Shown here: in pieces, positions 1 to 8,165 of the stretch
Layout of the letters: every line of letters begins with the position of its first letter
Numbering within the stretch: position 1 is the stretch's first letter
Source of the DNA: Acidobacteriota bacterium
GTDB taxonomy: Bacteria > Acidobacteriota > Terriglobia > UBA7540
NCBI GenBank assembly: GCA_021838785.1
Contig: JAKCCV010000008.1
Coordinates: 1-64,000 of the forward strand
Reading direction: 5' to 3'
DNA length: 64,000 nucleotides
The notes under the pieces: model-generated
Told to the model about the DNA's origin: nothing
The model's input: the letters and a program-made list of their open reading frames with translations, nothing else
Database searches by the model: none
Program-made: the position numbers and the translations under genes

Positions 1-37
1 CGGTGCGGCCAAAGGCCAACAGTCCAACTTCCGCCAT
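1..37 (-). CDS. 5' end of an unidentified gene leaving the window
   Basis: An ATG at 37 on the minus strand follows a GGAGG about 11 nt upstream and opens a frame reading MAEVGLLAFGRT up to the window edge. Only 12 residues are visible, so no family can be named. It lies 98 bp downstream of the RraA-family gene on the same strand and could be in the same transcript. The call rests on the ribosome binding site and the uninterrupted frame. Confidence 0.35.
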   Translation of the reverse strand, partial: MAEVGLLAFGRT

Positions 38-135
38 GGCGCTTGCTGCCTCCGAACCAACGGACCCTTGCTAAGGGCTGGCGCATTCAAATACTCTCGG
101 GTTCGAACAAGGATTTCAACAGAGCCAAATAGCTT

Positions 136-834
136 CTAGAATCTTTTGTACCGCTGAAAGACCTCCACGGGGTCTTCGCCGCGGGCGAATTCGGCGCGCG
201 CCAAATCTTCCAGACCCGCGATGCGCTCGCACTCGGTGAGCACCCGAAGCGTCAGTTCTTTGGGAATCACCATCACGCCGTCCACATCGCCAAAGATGAA
301 GTCCCCCGGGTTCACCACCACCGTATCCCTCAACTCGCCCGAAACGCGAACCGGAACCTGACTTTTGAGAATGGTATAGCGCCCAAACGCCTCGACCGGC
401 GTTCGGTAGCGCGCAAACACCGGGAAGTTCGCCTCGATCAGCTTGGGCGTGTCGCGAGTTCCGCCGTCAATGAGCGCTCCCACCGCTCCATGGGCGCGCG
501 AGGTGGTGGCGCTCAGCTCGCCATAGATGGCCACGTTGAACGGCGTCCCGCAATCGCGCACTTCGATGCAGGGATAAGTCATCTCGCAAACCATTTTCAT
601 GCGCCGGTGCCGCCCGGCTTCGTCCCGCTCGCTGGTCAGTGTGCCCTTCATGGTGAAAGCTGGCCCGGCGAGCTTCATTTCCGGGGCCAAAGGCCTGAAC
701 TCGTGTGAGAGCACCTGGTCAGGCAGACCCAGGATGCTCTCCAAGACATCGTAAACCACTCCTGCGTAAAGCCTCCGATAGCGCTCACAGATACGCTCCA
801 TCGTCAAATTCTCGATCGTCGGTGTCGAGTCCAT
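136..834 (-). CDS. RraA-family protein (HMG/CHA aldolase-like)
   Basis: A 232-residue member of the RraA / 4-hydroxy-4-methyl-2-oxoglutarate aldolase fold. The family signature GALIDGGTRD is in the middle of the protein, followed by a GDFIFGDVDGVMVIP segment that forms the divalent-metal and substrate pocket in aldolase members. Members either cleave pyruvate-type hydroxy-acids with a metal ion or, as in E. coli RraA, bind RNase E. The neighbouring dehydrogenase remnant argues for the catabolic aldolase-type role. The start at 834 is preferred over an upstream ATG at 849 because GGAGAGG sits 6 nt before it. The exact substrate cannot be read from sequence. Confidence 0.8.
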   Translation of the reverse strand: MDSTPTIENLTMERICERYRRLYAGVVYDVLESILGLPDQVLSHEFRPLAPEMKLAGPAFTMKGTLTSERDEAGRHRRMKMVCEMTYPCIEVRDCGTPFNVAIYGELSATTSRAHGAVGALIDGGTRDTPKLIEANFPVFARYRTPVEAFGRYTILKSQVPVRVSGELRDTVVVNPGDFIFGDVDGVMVIPKELTLRVLTECERIAGLEDLARAEFARGEDPVEVFQRYKRF

Positions 835-856
835 GTTGTTCCTCTCCATCTCTTGC

Positions 857-1040
857 CTAGGTTAAGAGCAGCCCGCCGTCCACATAAAGGGTCGTGCCGG
901 TCACGTAATCTGATTCGGGCGAAGCCAGATACACCGCTGCCCCCACAACGTCCTCCACATCTCCGATCCTCTTCCAGGGAATCTTGTTCAGAGTTCGCTC
1001 TAGATTGCCAGGCTCGGAGAGGGACTTCCTGGCTTTGTCA
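857..1040 (-). pseudogene. C-terminal fragment of a short-chain dehydrogenase
   Basis: Reading the minus strand from about 1040 to a TAG at 857-859 gives about 60 residues. They include IPWKRIGDVEDVVGAAVYLAS and end YVTGTTLYVDGG. This is the typical C-terminus of SDR oxidoreductases (glucose 1-dehydrogenase/FabG-like), where the last segment closes the NAD(P) fold. The catalytic YxxxK and the Gly-rich cofactor motif are absent. The frame stops resembling SDR at about 1040, where IS21-like DNA begins, so the gene was cut by that insertion. The segment is too short and had no start, which is why it is easily missed. Confidence 0.75.
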
Positions 1041-1859
1041 ATCTGATTTGGCCCCTTTTGATCATCTGATCTGGCCTCACCTAACTTATTGATCTTTCGT
1101 GCTGCCTTTCCTTTCTTAATTCCGGGTCTTTGGTGTTGCCTTGTTTCCGCTGGGGCTGGAGCGAAGCCCTGCGGAGCCCGAAGGGCGGAGCGTCTAGGGC
1201 GAAGCGACAGGCCCAGCGGAAAAGCGCCGCCGCGGATCCGTCACGTCGTCCTCTTCTGCCGCTTCTCCACCGTCCGCCGGAAGCGGTACGAGTCGTTGCC
1301 GGTCTCAATGATATGCGCCCGGTCGGTAACCCGATCCAGAAGGGCCTTGCACAGCCGGGCATTCGGAATCACTTGCGTCCACTCCGAAAAGGGCAGATTG
1401 GTGGTCATGACCACCGCCGCCTTTTCGGCCCGTTCAGCAATCACTTGGAACAAGAACTCTGCGCCTACATCGGCCAGCGGCACGTACCCCACCTCATCGA
1501 TGGCAATCAACTCATACCGGGCCCAGCGGGCCAGCACGCGTCGGAGTTGCAGTTGGTGTTTGGCCTCCACCAGCTCGTTCGCCAGCCCGGCCGTGGTCGC
1601 GAATCGCACTCGCCGCTTCTGCCGGCAGGCCGCCACGCACAGCCCGGTCATCAGATGCGTCTTGCCTGTCCCACACTCACCCACGAACAGTACCGGCTCG
1701 GCCCGCTCGACATAACCTCCCTCCGCCAATTCCCGAATCTCGGCGGCTGAGATCTTGGGCGACTCGGAGAAATCGAATTCCTCCAGCGTCTTCATCCGCG
1801 GCAGGCGCGCATCCCGCAACCGCCGCTCTACCGTGTTCCGTTCTCGTTCTTCTAACTCT
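1041..1859 (-). mobile_element. Remnant of an IS21-family element
   Basis: The segment contains a 5'-truncated istB and, on its 3' side, about 200 bp of noncoding end sequence. Near 1041-1080 TGATTTGGCC and TGATCTGGCC occur twice, resembling the repeated terminal motifs of IS21 elements. The istA transposase that should precede istB is missing; a different element starts exactly where IstB homology stops. The left boundary is set by loss of SDR similarity and is good to about 10 bp. No target duplication can be assigned because the other end is gone. Confidence 0.6.
1241..1859 (-). pseudogene. istB: istB, truncated ATPase helper of IS21
   Basis: IstB is the AAA+ partner of the IstA transposase and loads it on target DNA. 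Visible here are the Walker [11 protein letters not shown], the Walker B-like [11 protein letters not shown], and the [11 protein letters not shown] segment typical of IstB. Only about 195-200 residues remain of the usual 240-260. The N-terminal helical domain is lost because the frame runs upstream into a TAG at 1871-1873 inside the adjoining inverted repeat. With no IstA and a missing N-terminus the gene is presumed inactive. Confidence 0.85.
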
Positions 1860-1958
1860 GGGGTGAACCCCTAGAGTGGCACAATTTTTTTGTTCACAGT
1901 TTCCGTGTTGGTAGAAAGCATTCTTGGATGTTCCAGCAGGGGATGGGGTTCGGGGAAG
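1860..1958 (+). repeat. Left arm of a 99-bp inverted repeat pair
   Basis: This arm matches the reverse complement of 3598-3696 with about 10 mismatches over 99 positions and no gaps. It begins GGGGTGAACCC and contains GTGGCACAATTTTTTTG. Arms this long are not normal IS110 termini, so they may belong to a separate palindromic element into which the IS110 inserted. The arm abuts the truncated end of istB. Confidence 0.85.
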
Positions 1959-1998
1959 ACATCTGAGTTGTTTGGGTCAAGGGTTTTTCAGGCATGAT

Positions 1999-3284
1999 TC
2001 AGCTCCGAGCCTCCTGGATTGAGCTTATGGTAGCCGCCAGCCAGAGCGGCGAGCGACGCCGTCTGAGGGCCTCCAGGTAAAGCTCTTCGTTATAGGGGGT
2101 GTGCGTTTGCCAGCAGCGATAGAGGATACGAACCCATTTATAGGCCAGGGCGCGCACGGCAGCGTGGTGCGAAGCGCCGCGCTGGCGCTGCCGGTCATAA
2201 TAAGCCCGAGCCCAGAGCGAGCGATGAGTGGAGGCGGCAGCGAATTCGTGAAAGGTTTGGCGCAGGAACTTGGGACAGGCCATCCGCCAGTGCACCCCGT
2301 GCATCTTGCCGCTGGCTTCGGTGACCGGTGCGACACCGGAGAATTGCTGCAGTTCCTCAGCGCTCTGGAAGCGGTGGCGGTCGGAGCCGAAGGCCGCAGC
2401 CAGACGTGGGGCCAAGGCCTCGCCAGCACCCGGCAGACTGTTAAACAGCTCCTGGTCGGGATGCTGGCCAAACAGTCCCTCGATCGCCCGGTCGAGACGC
2501 TCCAGGGAGGCGATCACGGCCTGAAGCTGCTCGGCCAGCGTCTGGGCCATCAGCGCCGAGGCCTCCACCAGGGCCCGGTCCCGGGTGAGCGGCAGGGCGT
2601 CGTCGATCTGCTGGAAGAGTTGGCCGAGTTCTTCGGCCGACAGCCGGCGATGATCGTGATAGAACCGACGCAGGTGGGGACGGTGTGCTTTCTGGACCGC
2701 CTCCAGGGTGGGCCAGGTGCGGAGAAACTCGCAGGCTGCCGGACTGCGCAAGTCCCCGGCCCAATCCAGGGCTTGAGGGAAATAAGTCTTCAGCAGAGCG
2801 GTCAGGCGATTGGTCAGGCGGGTACGGTCGGCGACCGTGCGGCGGCGGTGTTCGACCAGCAGGCGTAGCTGCCGGGTCAGGGCGTCGTCGGGCTGCCAGG
2901 CTCGCAGGCGATCACGGTGGGTATGGACCAGCTCCAGCAACAGATCCGCGTCGGCGGGATCGCTCTTGGCACCGCTGGTGGCAAAGGCCTCGCGGTAGCG
3001 CGCCAGAGTCTTGGGCGGCACCGGATAGAGCAACAGGAAATCGTAGCTCATCAGAGCATAGATCACCGCCCCCGCGATTGCTCCAGCGCCAGGGCGATCT
3101 TGCCCTGCGGAAAACGGGCACGCATTTGAGCGATCTAGGCGTGCAGGGTTTCGGGTTTTTGTTCCACAGTGAACCGCTCGACCCGCGGCGAGTCAGCAGT
3201 TTGGAGACGAATTTCATGGCTCTGGTCAGCCCAGTCCAGGCCCACCCATGCCACAACTTCCAGCTTCGAAGCAGGTCTTTGCAT
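1999..3284 (-). pseudogene. IS110-family transposase, inactivated by a stop and a frameshift
   Basis: IS110 transposases use a RuvC-like DEDD domain plus a C-terminal serine domain and are guided by an element-encoded RNA. The full reading frame starts at ATG 3284 behind GGAGG. It shows the first catalytic Asp in VGLDWAD, the Glu in ALALEQSRG, the paired Asp in SDPADADLL, and the C-terminal SLPGAGEALA region with downstream Transposase_20 features. Two lesions break it: TAG at 3135-3137 (after ETLHA) and loss of one base near 3067-3073 between EQSRG and AVIYAL. From about 3066 to 1999 the frame is intact (355 residues). The intact protein would be about 428 residues. Confidence 0.85.
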
Positions 3285-3597
3285 TGTAATCCTCCGAGCA
3301 GGAGTGGGGAAGAGACGCGAGCCCGGACCGCGCGCAGCCCTTATAGAAGAGTCATCGGCATGACCGCATCTGAGTATGCGTTTCTGGTCCGAGCGCCCCG
3401 CCCGCTCGAAGGTCTTCCCCTAGTCGTCGAACGTCGGGGGACGAAATTCGTAGCGGAGCGAGGCGTTTCCTCCGTCGGCTGTTTTATCGCATCGGAGATC
3501 ATCTGTCGAGACTTGATCACAGGCTTTACTTCATTGATGAGGTTCCGGGTGCCTTTGGCACCCGGCTTAGAACTATAAGGGGACTCTATCGCCGTCC
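3285..3597 (-). ncRNA. Noncoding leader of the IS110 element, candidate bridge RNA region
   Basis: About 310 bp upstream of the transposase start carries no convincing coding frame. IS110-group elements are known to encode a guide (bridge/seek) RNA in this position. The segment includes a perfect 9-bp stem, CCGGGTGCC/GGCACCCGG with loop TTT, at 3545-3565. Which loops would match donor and target cannot be determined because the original target site is not visible. The RNA assignment rests on position and structure only. Confidence 0.3.
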
Positions 3598-3696
3598 CTT
3601 CCCCGAACCCCATCCCTTGCTGGAAGATACACAAATGCTTTCATCGAACACGGAAACTGTGAACAAAAAAATTGTGCCACTATAAGGGTTCACCCC
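3598..3696 (-). repeat. Right arm of the 99-bp inverted repeat pair
   Basis: Reverse-complement partner of 1860-1958, about 90 percent identical. The central run AAAAAAATTGTGCCAC and the terminal GGGTTCACCCC are conserved between the arms. Together the arms enclose 1.64 kb holding the IS110 transposase and its leader. Confidence 0.85.
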
Positions 3697-3801
3697 AATT
3701 CGGAGGGAACAGATAGGGAACAACAGGCCCCGTATACGGTATAAAACCATGCTACATGACCGAAGAAGAAGCCAAGCGAACCAACAAGATACAAGATTTA
3801 G

Positions 3802-3851
3802 CTTGCCTTGGGCGCAAGAGGTCCCCGGTTCAAATCCGGGCGCCCCGACCA
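3802..3851 (+). pseudogene. tRNA-Pro(UGG) 3' half, probable attachment-site scar
   Basis: The segment folds as the 3' part of a tRNA. It has an anticodon stem CTTGC/GCAAG around loop CTTGGGC (anticodon TGG), a variable loop AGGTC, a T arm CCCGG-TTCAAAT-CCGGG, the 3' acceptor strand CGCCCCG, discriminator A and an encoded CCA. The matching 5' acceptor strand CGGGGCG and a D arm are absent from the preceding 100 bp. Elements that integrate into tRNA genes leave just such a 3' copy at the far end, which would place the mobile DNA to the left of 3802 and the chromosome to the right. Confidence 0.7.
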
Positions 3852-4038
3852 ATTGCTGATAGCTTACGTAGCTTGCCTGCTTCCGAATCCCTTCAAAAAA
3901 GGCTTCCATTAAGCCCGGATGGTTGCCGGGCGCTCGAAGAATTTCAGACTCCATCAAGTCGGGGGGGGAAGTTGGGTGGGGCTGACGGTGAGTGCTGTAA
4001 AGGCAACCGCAGGGTCAGGCGCTGTTCTTGCGCCTCGC

Positions 4039-4563
4039 TTAGCGGAGGCCGGCCAGCCAACGAATCAAAAGCACCAGGCCCGCCAGGAACTTCACAGCGT
4101 CTAAACTGGTGAAGGCGCCGTGAAGCATCCAAAAGCGGCGCATTTGGGGCGGCTGAGGTGTGCGCGGCGCGAAGTCGAGCGTGCGGCCGAGCGAGGTCAT
4201 CCAAGGGGTAACGATGAGCGTTAGGGCCACGACCAGCGCCAGCATCCCACTGACGACAGCTACGCCCACGGTATCGCGCGGCATTTGCCGCCACAACAGG
4301 CCGAGCAAGACCACGCCCAGCAGAATCTCCACCCAGCCGTAAGCTCGAAAATAGCGCCGGTTAATTTCCGAGGCGGCGTAGCGGAGCACCTGTCGTGTCG
4401 GTTCATCGCCCAGAGGCTCAACGGCCTGGCTGAAGCGCGGGTCGGGCGACTTCAGGATTCGCTCGACCGTCGAAAATGTTCGCGTGGCTGCAAACCACAC
4501 GAAAAGGTTCAGGCCAATCCAAAAGGTGAGAAGGGCCGTGGCGACAAGTTGGGAGGACACCAT
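4039..4563 (-). CDS. Four-helix membrane protein of unknown function
   Basis: A 174-residue protein with four predicted membrane segments: near the N-terminus (LLTFWIGLNLFVWFAA), in the middle (EILLGVVLLGLLW), then VVSGMLALVVALTLIV, and a C-terminal AVKFLAGLVLLIRWL. A charged loop lies between helices 1 and 2. The layout resembles DUF4149/TMEM205-like proteins, but I cannot assign it firmly. The start at 4563 is chosen because it opens directly on the first helix; the upstream frame is Arg/Pro-rich and looks noncoding. It follows the barrel gene on the same strand after 278 bp with no recognisable feature. Confidence 0.6.
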   Translation of the reverse strand: MVSSQLVATALLTFWIGLNLFVWFAATRTFSTVERILKSPDPRFSQAVEPLGDEPTRQVLRYAASEINRRYFRAYGWVEILLGVVLLGLLWRQMPRDTVGVAVVSGMLALVVALTLIVTPWMTSLGRTLDFAPRTPQPPQMRRFWMLHGAFTSLDAVKFLAGLVLLIRWLAGLR

Positions 4564-4841
4564 GAGCCTGCCTCTTTGGGCCGAGCCTTGGCCCGGCGTG
4601 GACGGCGCAGGAGGTGGCGGCAAGCTCGGCCGGTTCGCGCTTGCGAGCGAACTTTGCGCGCGGCGCCGCGTCTCCAAGCTGGCCCGCGTATTATACCCCA
4701 GGCCGTGGCGGGGCGCTGGCCAGAGTTGGTTTGGTTCGCGTGGTGCGTGCATCCGCTTTGCTTTGGCGGAGATGTCACGCCGATGCTCGTGCCGGGTTAC
4801 TTCCCGATGCAAGCCGCGGCTGCCACAGCCGCCAGCCCGGT

Positions 4842-5768
4842 TCAAAACGAGCATCCCACGCCCACGCGCAGGACGAGCGGGTCACTCACGGCTGAGAGTC
4901 CGAAGGCGGGTTCCAAGCGAACGGACCAGCGACGTGAAATTTGATAGCCGAAGACCGGCCCAACGTACTGTTGTTCTCTGTGCCAGTAGAATCCGAAATG
5001 GTGGGCGTTGCCGAGCGCCCCGATCATCTCCAACCCCACTCCCAGACGGCGTAGCGAAAGGGGCGGCGGCGCGGCCATTTGCGCCTCTCCGGCCATTCGC
5101 ATTCCCATCCACCGCGCTTCGCGATAGATTCCCCAGGCGTACCCGAAATCATTCTCCCCGTTTTGAAGGTTGGTCTCGCTGATAAAGTTAAACGTGACGT
5201 TCAGCCGGCCCCAGTCGTGATAGACGATGGCGCGTTGTTCAAAGGTGTGCGCGGCGGTTCGCCTGGCCACGGCGAGCGGACCCGTGAGGTCCTCGCCGCC
5301 AAATCCACTAACCTCCATTTTGTAGAGCGCGGCGGCGTTCAAATCCTCGTATTCTCCGTAAACCGTAAAGTGCAGCCAGCGGTCGCGCGGGAAAAGCTGG
5401 AGATAGGTATTGAAGCGAAGCCCGCCGAAAGTTCCAGGCAGTCCGGAAATCTTTTGTCCCTCCGCCATCGCCCCTACGGTCCATCGCGACGTCACGCCGT
5501 ACTCGGCCATGCCCATCTCCGTAATGAAATCGTTTCCCTGCTGCGCGACTTGGAAATCCGGCAAAAACATCAACATGCCGTGGCCTTTCGGCTCCGGGTA
5601 ATTGATCGCCGTAAAAAAGGGGTCCATTGGCATTTGCGCGCGGGCGCGAGCGGACATCGGACCCGCCGCCATCAGCGCTAGAAATAAAATTAGGATTGTC
5701 TTCGTGCCTGGCAGTGCTTCCGCACCTAGCAGGCCACAGCGGAGAAACTCCCTTTGGTTTTTGCTCAT
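4842..5768 (-). CDS. Outer-membrane beta-barrel protein of unknown function
   Basis: 308 residues with an N-terminal signal segment (ILILFLALMAAGPMSARARA) and then alternating, aromatic-rich strands ending in ...LRVGVGCSF. A C-terminal Phe is the usual insertion signal for outer-membrane barrels. No enzyme motif is visible. Its start overlaps the stop of the cytochrome gene by ATGA, so the two are translationally coupled. This suggests the barrel works with a periplasmic electron carrier, for example in metal or electron handling; that role is inference. Confidence 0.65.
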   Translation of the reverse strand: MSKNQREFLRCGLLGAEALPGTKTILILFLALMAAGPMSARARAQMPMDPFFTAINYPEPKGHGMLMFLPDFQVAQQGNDFITEMGMAEYGVTSRWTVGAMAEGQKISGLPGTFGGLRFNTYLQLFPRDRWLHFTVYGEYEDLNAAALYKMEVSGFGGEDLTGPLAVARRTAAHTFEQRAIVYHDWGRLNVTFNFISETNLQNGENDFGYAWGIYREARWMGMRMAGEAQMAAPPPLSLRRLGVGLEMIGALGNAHHFGFYWHREQQYVGPVFGYQISRRWSVRLEPAFGLSAVSDPLVLRVGVGCSF

Positions 5769-6331
5769 TGCCTCGCTCCCTTTTCTGCGGCTCCTACGGC
5801 CGATGGGTTTAGGTTGCAGTTCAGCCCGGCCCTACGACCGGGAGGCTTCCTCATTTGGTTGAGGTAGGTGACCAGAGCCCAGATTTCTTGGTCACTCAAC
5901 TGCCCGCTCCACGCCGGCATGGCCGTCCATCGAATCCCGTGCTTAATGACATAAAAATTTTCGAACTCCTCCATGTCGGTTGGCTCTTTTGGGAATTGCG
6001 GCGCCGGCGGATAGAGACTGACTCGCCATGCACTCTCGGCGCTGTTCATCGCCCCGTGACACGCGGCGCAGTACGTCGCGTAGAGTTTTGCCGCACGGGC
6101 CAGGTTCGTCGCCGTCGGTCGGACAGGATCGTTCAAGTGGGGAGCGTACCGGTCGAGCGCGGCATCCAACGCCTCCATCGCGCGTCTTTTCTCGAATGTG
6201 GAGGGCGGGATATCGGCGCGAGGGTCAACATATCCCTGCTCCACGTACATGAGGGCCCCCATCCCCATAACGGACGCGGCGACGATCGCGAGACCAAGGC
6301 CCGTAGCGATTCCGAAGAGGAATTTCCGCAT
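5765..6331 (-). CDS. Monohaem c-type cytochrome
   Basis: 188 residues beginning with a membrane anchor or signal helix (FLFGIATGLGLAIVAASVMGMG). One haem attachment site, CAACH, follows in the middle, and a distal Met ligand candidate lies in MPAWSG. This is the layout of small class I cytochromes (CccA/cytochrome CBB3-like domain) that shuttle electrons in the periplasm. The start at 6331 follows GGAGA and leaves out a charged upstream extension. The C-terminus carries a tail of about 30 residues beyond the fold, with no motif apart from one Cys. It is coupled to the downstream barrel gene by a 4-bp overlap. Confidence 0.85.
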   Translation of the reverse strand: MRKFLFGIATGLGLAIVAASVMGMGALMYVEQGYVDPRADIPPSTFEKRRAMEALDAALDRYAPHLNDPVRPTATNLARAAKLYATYCAACHGAMNSAESAWRVSLYPPAPQFPKEPTDMEEFENFYVIKHGIRWTAMPAWSGQLSDQEIWALVTYLNQMRKPPGRRAGLNCNLNPSAVGAAEKGARQ

Positions 6332-6474
6332 GTCAGTTGTCTCCTGTTTTTCTTGCTCAATTTCGGCACGGGTGCGTGCCACCCAAGCGGCGACGTGCGC
6401 ATCAACCGCGCCAAGAAGCAGACAGGTGTCGGGAGTTCCCGCGCGGCCCTACGACCGGACAGTCAAGGGGAGGG

Positions 6475-6891
6475 TTAAATCCGAAGGAAGGATTCTTTCA
6501 GGCAGACTTGTCTTCCGTTCACAACGCCCGGAGGTCCATGCGAACCCCCCGCGTAAGTGGCCAAGGAACGAAGTTGGGAAAGAAGAGATGCCCTTGGAGC
6601 CGCAGTGAGCGGGACAACAGGAAGATGAGGAACCGAGCCGGCTAAGTCCGCGGCCGGCGAGGCCAGTACGGACGAGTGGCCGTGCCGGGCGCAGTCGGAG
6701 TGGTGCGGCAAGCTGCCCGCCTTCGGCGAATGGGCGCCGCAGCGTCCGGCGTGCCCGTCCAGCGACTGGGCCGGGCACGTCCCAAATTGACAAAACAACG
6801 CGCAATAGGTTGGGTAGGCCGAGGTGAGGCTCAACGTTGCCGCCAGCGTCAGCGCCAGTAAGCCGCAACGTCTGTTCCGTTCAGTTCCCAT
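6475..6891 (-). CDS. Small secreted Cys/His-rich protein
   Basis: 138 residues with a clear signal peptide (LLALTLAATLSLTSAYP). It is followed by CALFCQFGTCP, a HAGRC segment and HHSDCARHGH, spacing that could bind a transition metal or form disulfides. The second half is low in Cys and Gly/Ser/Pro-rich. I do not recognise a named family. It sits 143 bp upstream of the cytochrome c gene on the same strand, behind a good promoter, so it may belong to the same metal or electron-transfer unit. An overlapping frame on the same strand lacks a signal peptide and was not preferred. Confidence 0.55.
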   Translation of the reverse strand: MGTERNRRCGLLALTLAATLSLTSAYPTYCALFCQFGTCPAQSLDGHAGRCGAHSPKAGSLPHHSDCARHGHSSVLASPAADLAGSVPHLPVVPLTAAPRASLLSQLRSLATYAGGSHGPPGVVNGRQVCLKESFLRI

Positions 6892-6914
6892 ATCTTGTCC
6901 AAAGCGTCCAGAAG

Positions 6915-6943
6915 AGCGTATCAGATTGCGCGCTGCCTGTCAA
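6915..6943 (-). promoter_or_regulatory. Promoter of the Cys-rich/cytochrome/barrel group
   Basis: On the minus strand a perfect -35 TTGACA (6943-6938) is separated by 17 bp from TACGCT (6920-6915). It lies about 24 bp upstream of the ATG at 6891. The -35 is strong and the -10 weak, as in promoters that rely on an activator. The divergent larE promoter lies about 115 bp away. Confidence 0.45.
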
Positions 6944-7056
6944 CGGGCTTGCGCCGTGTTCAGTATATACAATGTGCTCGGGCGTTCGAGGCGGCGGTGA
7001 ACTCGAGCGCTGCGGCGGAATGTTGAAATGACATGGGCTTGGCTGTGAAATGTGGC

Positions 7057-7084
7057 TTGACCTCGGCGGGTAGAGTGTTAAATT
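7057..7084 (+). promoter_or_regulatory. Probable larE promoter
   Basis: TTGACC at 7057-7062 and TAAATT at 7079-7084 are 16 bp apart, placing the transcription start about 60 bp before the larE ATG at 7152. Confidence 0.4.
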
Positions 7085-7151
7085 TAGAAAGAGGGCCACA
7101 CTTCAAGATGGAAAGAAGCAAAAAGAAGAGCGAACCAGCGGGCTGTTAACA

Positions 7152-7982
7152 ATGACTGAACTTGAACTCAAGGAGCGGCGGCTCAAGGAAACGTTGAATG
7201 AGTTATCTTCGCTCGTGGTGGCCTATTCCGGCGGGGTGGACTCGGCCTACTTGGCTTATGCGGCGCATCAGGTTCTGGGCGAGCGAATGCTCGCCGTCAC
7301 AGCTCTGAGCGCGAGTTATGCCGATCGCGACCGCAAGGAAGCCGAAGCCCTCGTGCGACGCTGCCGGTTTCCTCATGAATTCATCGAGACCGAGGAGCTT
7401 TCCGATCCGAACTACCGCGCTAATCGTCCTGACCGCTGCTTCTTCTGCAAAGATGAGCTGTTCACGAAACTGGATGCTTTGGCGGCCGAACGTGGGTTTG
7501 CGGCGGTGGCCTACGGGGTGAACGCCGACGACCAAGGCGATTGGCGGCCGGGCCAGCGCGCCGCGCTCAAGCACCGGGTTCTTGCGCCACTGCTCGATGC
7601 TGGCCTGACCAAGGCCGACATTCGTGAGCTGGCTCGCCAAGCCGAAATTCCCGTCTGGAATCGTCCCGCTTCGGCATGTCTCGCTTCCCGCATCGCTTAC
7701 GGCATCGAGGTGACGCCGGAACGACTGGCCGTCGTCGAGCGGGGCGAGGAGGCGCTGAGGGCGCTCGGCTTCCGGCAATTTCGCGTCCGCTACCACGATC
7801 AACTGGTGCGTATTGAAATCGCGCCGGATGAACTGCCGCGCGCGCTCGATCCCGAAATGGCTCGGCAGTTTGTCGCCATCTTTAAGCCGCTCGGATTTGC
7901 CTTCGTCACGCTTGATCTCGAAGGCTACCGGCGCGGTTCGCTTAACACCCACCTCGCGACCCTTCAAAAACCTGTGCCCTGA
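7152..7982 (+). CDS. larE: LarE, pyridinium thiocarboxylate sulfur insertase
   Basis: 276 residues. LarE activates a carboxylate of the nicotinic-acid-derived precursor with ATP and inserts sulfur, a step in building the nickel-pincer cofactor of lactate racemase. The PP-loop SGGVDS is at residues 26-31, RCFFCK at 95-100 and SACLASR around Cys176. In the L. plantarum enzyme Cys176 is sacrificed as sulfur donor. Homologues with three Cys (here C96, C99, C176) are reported to hold a [4Fe-4S] cluster and act catalytically, so this one is likely of the cluster type. No larA, larB or larC is visible nearby. A Ni/Co permease lies at 44121. Confidence 0.9.
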   Translation: MTELELKERRLKETLNELSSLVVAYSGGVDSAYLAYAAHQVLGERMLAVTALSASYADRDRKEAEALVRRCRFPHEFIETEELSDPNYRANRPDRCFFCKDELFTKLDALAAERGFAAVAYGVNADDQGDWRPGQRAALKHRVLAPLLDAGLTKADIRELARQAEIPVWNRPASACLASRIAYGIEVTPERLAVVERGEEALRALGFRQFRVRYHDQLVRIEIAPDELPRALDPEMARQFVAIFKPLGFAFVTLDLEGYRRGSLNTHLATLQKPVP

Positions 7983-8165
7983 GCGCTCGTTCGATGGATG
8001 AGTTGGAGCGCGACCGGAGCAGGTGTATGTCTCCGGGAAGGCCTGCGCGCCGGCGGCGCCTCGGCGGGGCGCAGTTGGGTGGGTACGGCGCGACCCCGCT
8101 CGGCTCCGAGATGAGGGAGCTTGGCGAATGATGCGCGGTCGCTTACGGAACACGAACCGCGTCTT

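Noticed and set aside
2101-2868. Long open frame on the plus strand across the IS110 transposase
   Set aside because: It mirrors the transposase codons on the other strand and has no start signal or family features.
4564-4854. N-terminal extension of the four-helix membrane protein
   Set aside because: The frame stays open upstream but is Arg/Pro-rich with no family-like sequence; the ATG at 4563 opens directly on the first helix.
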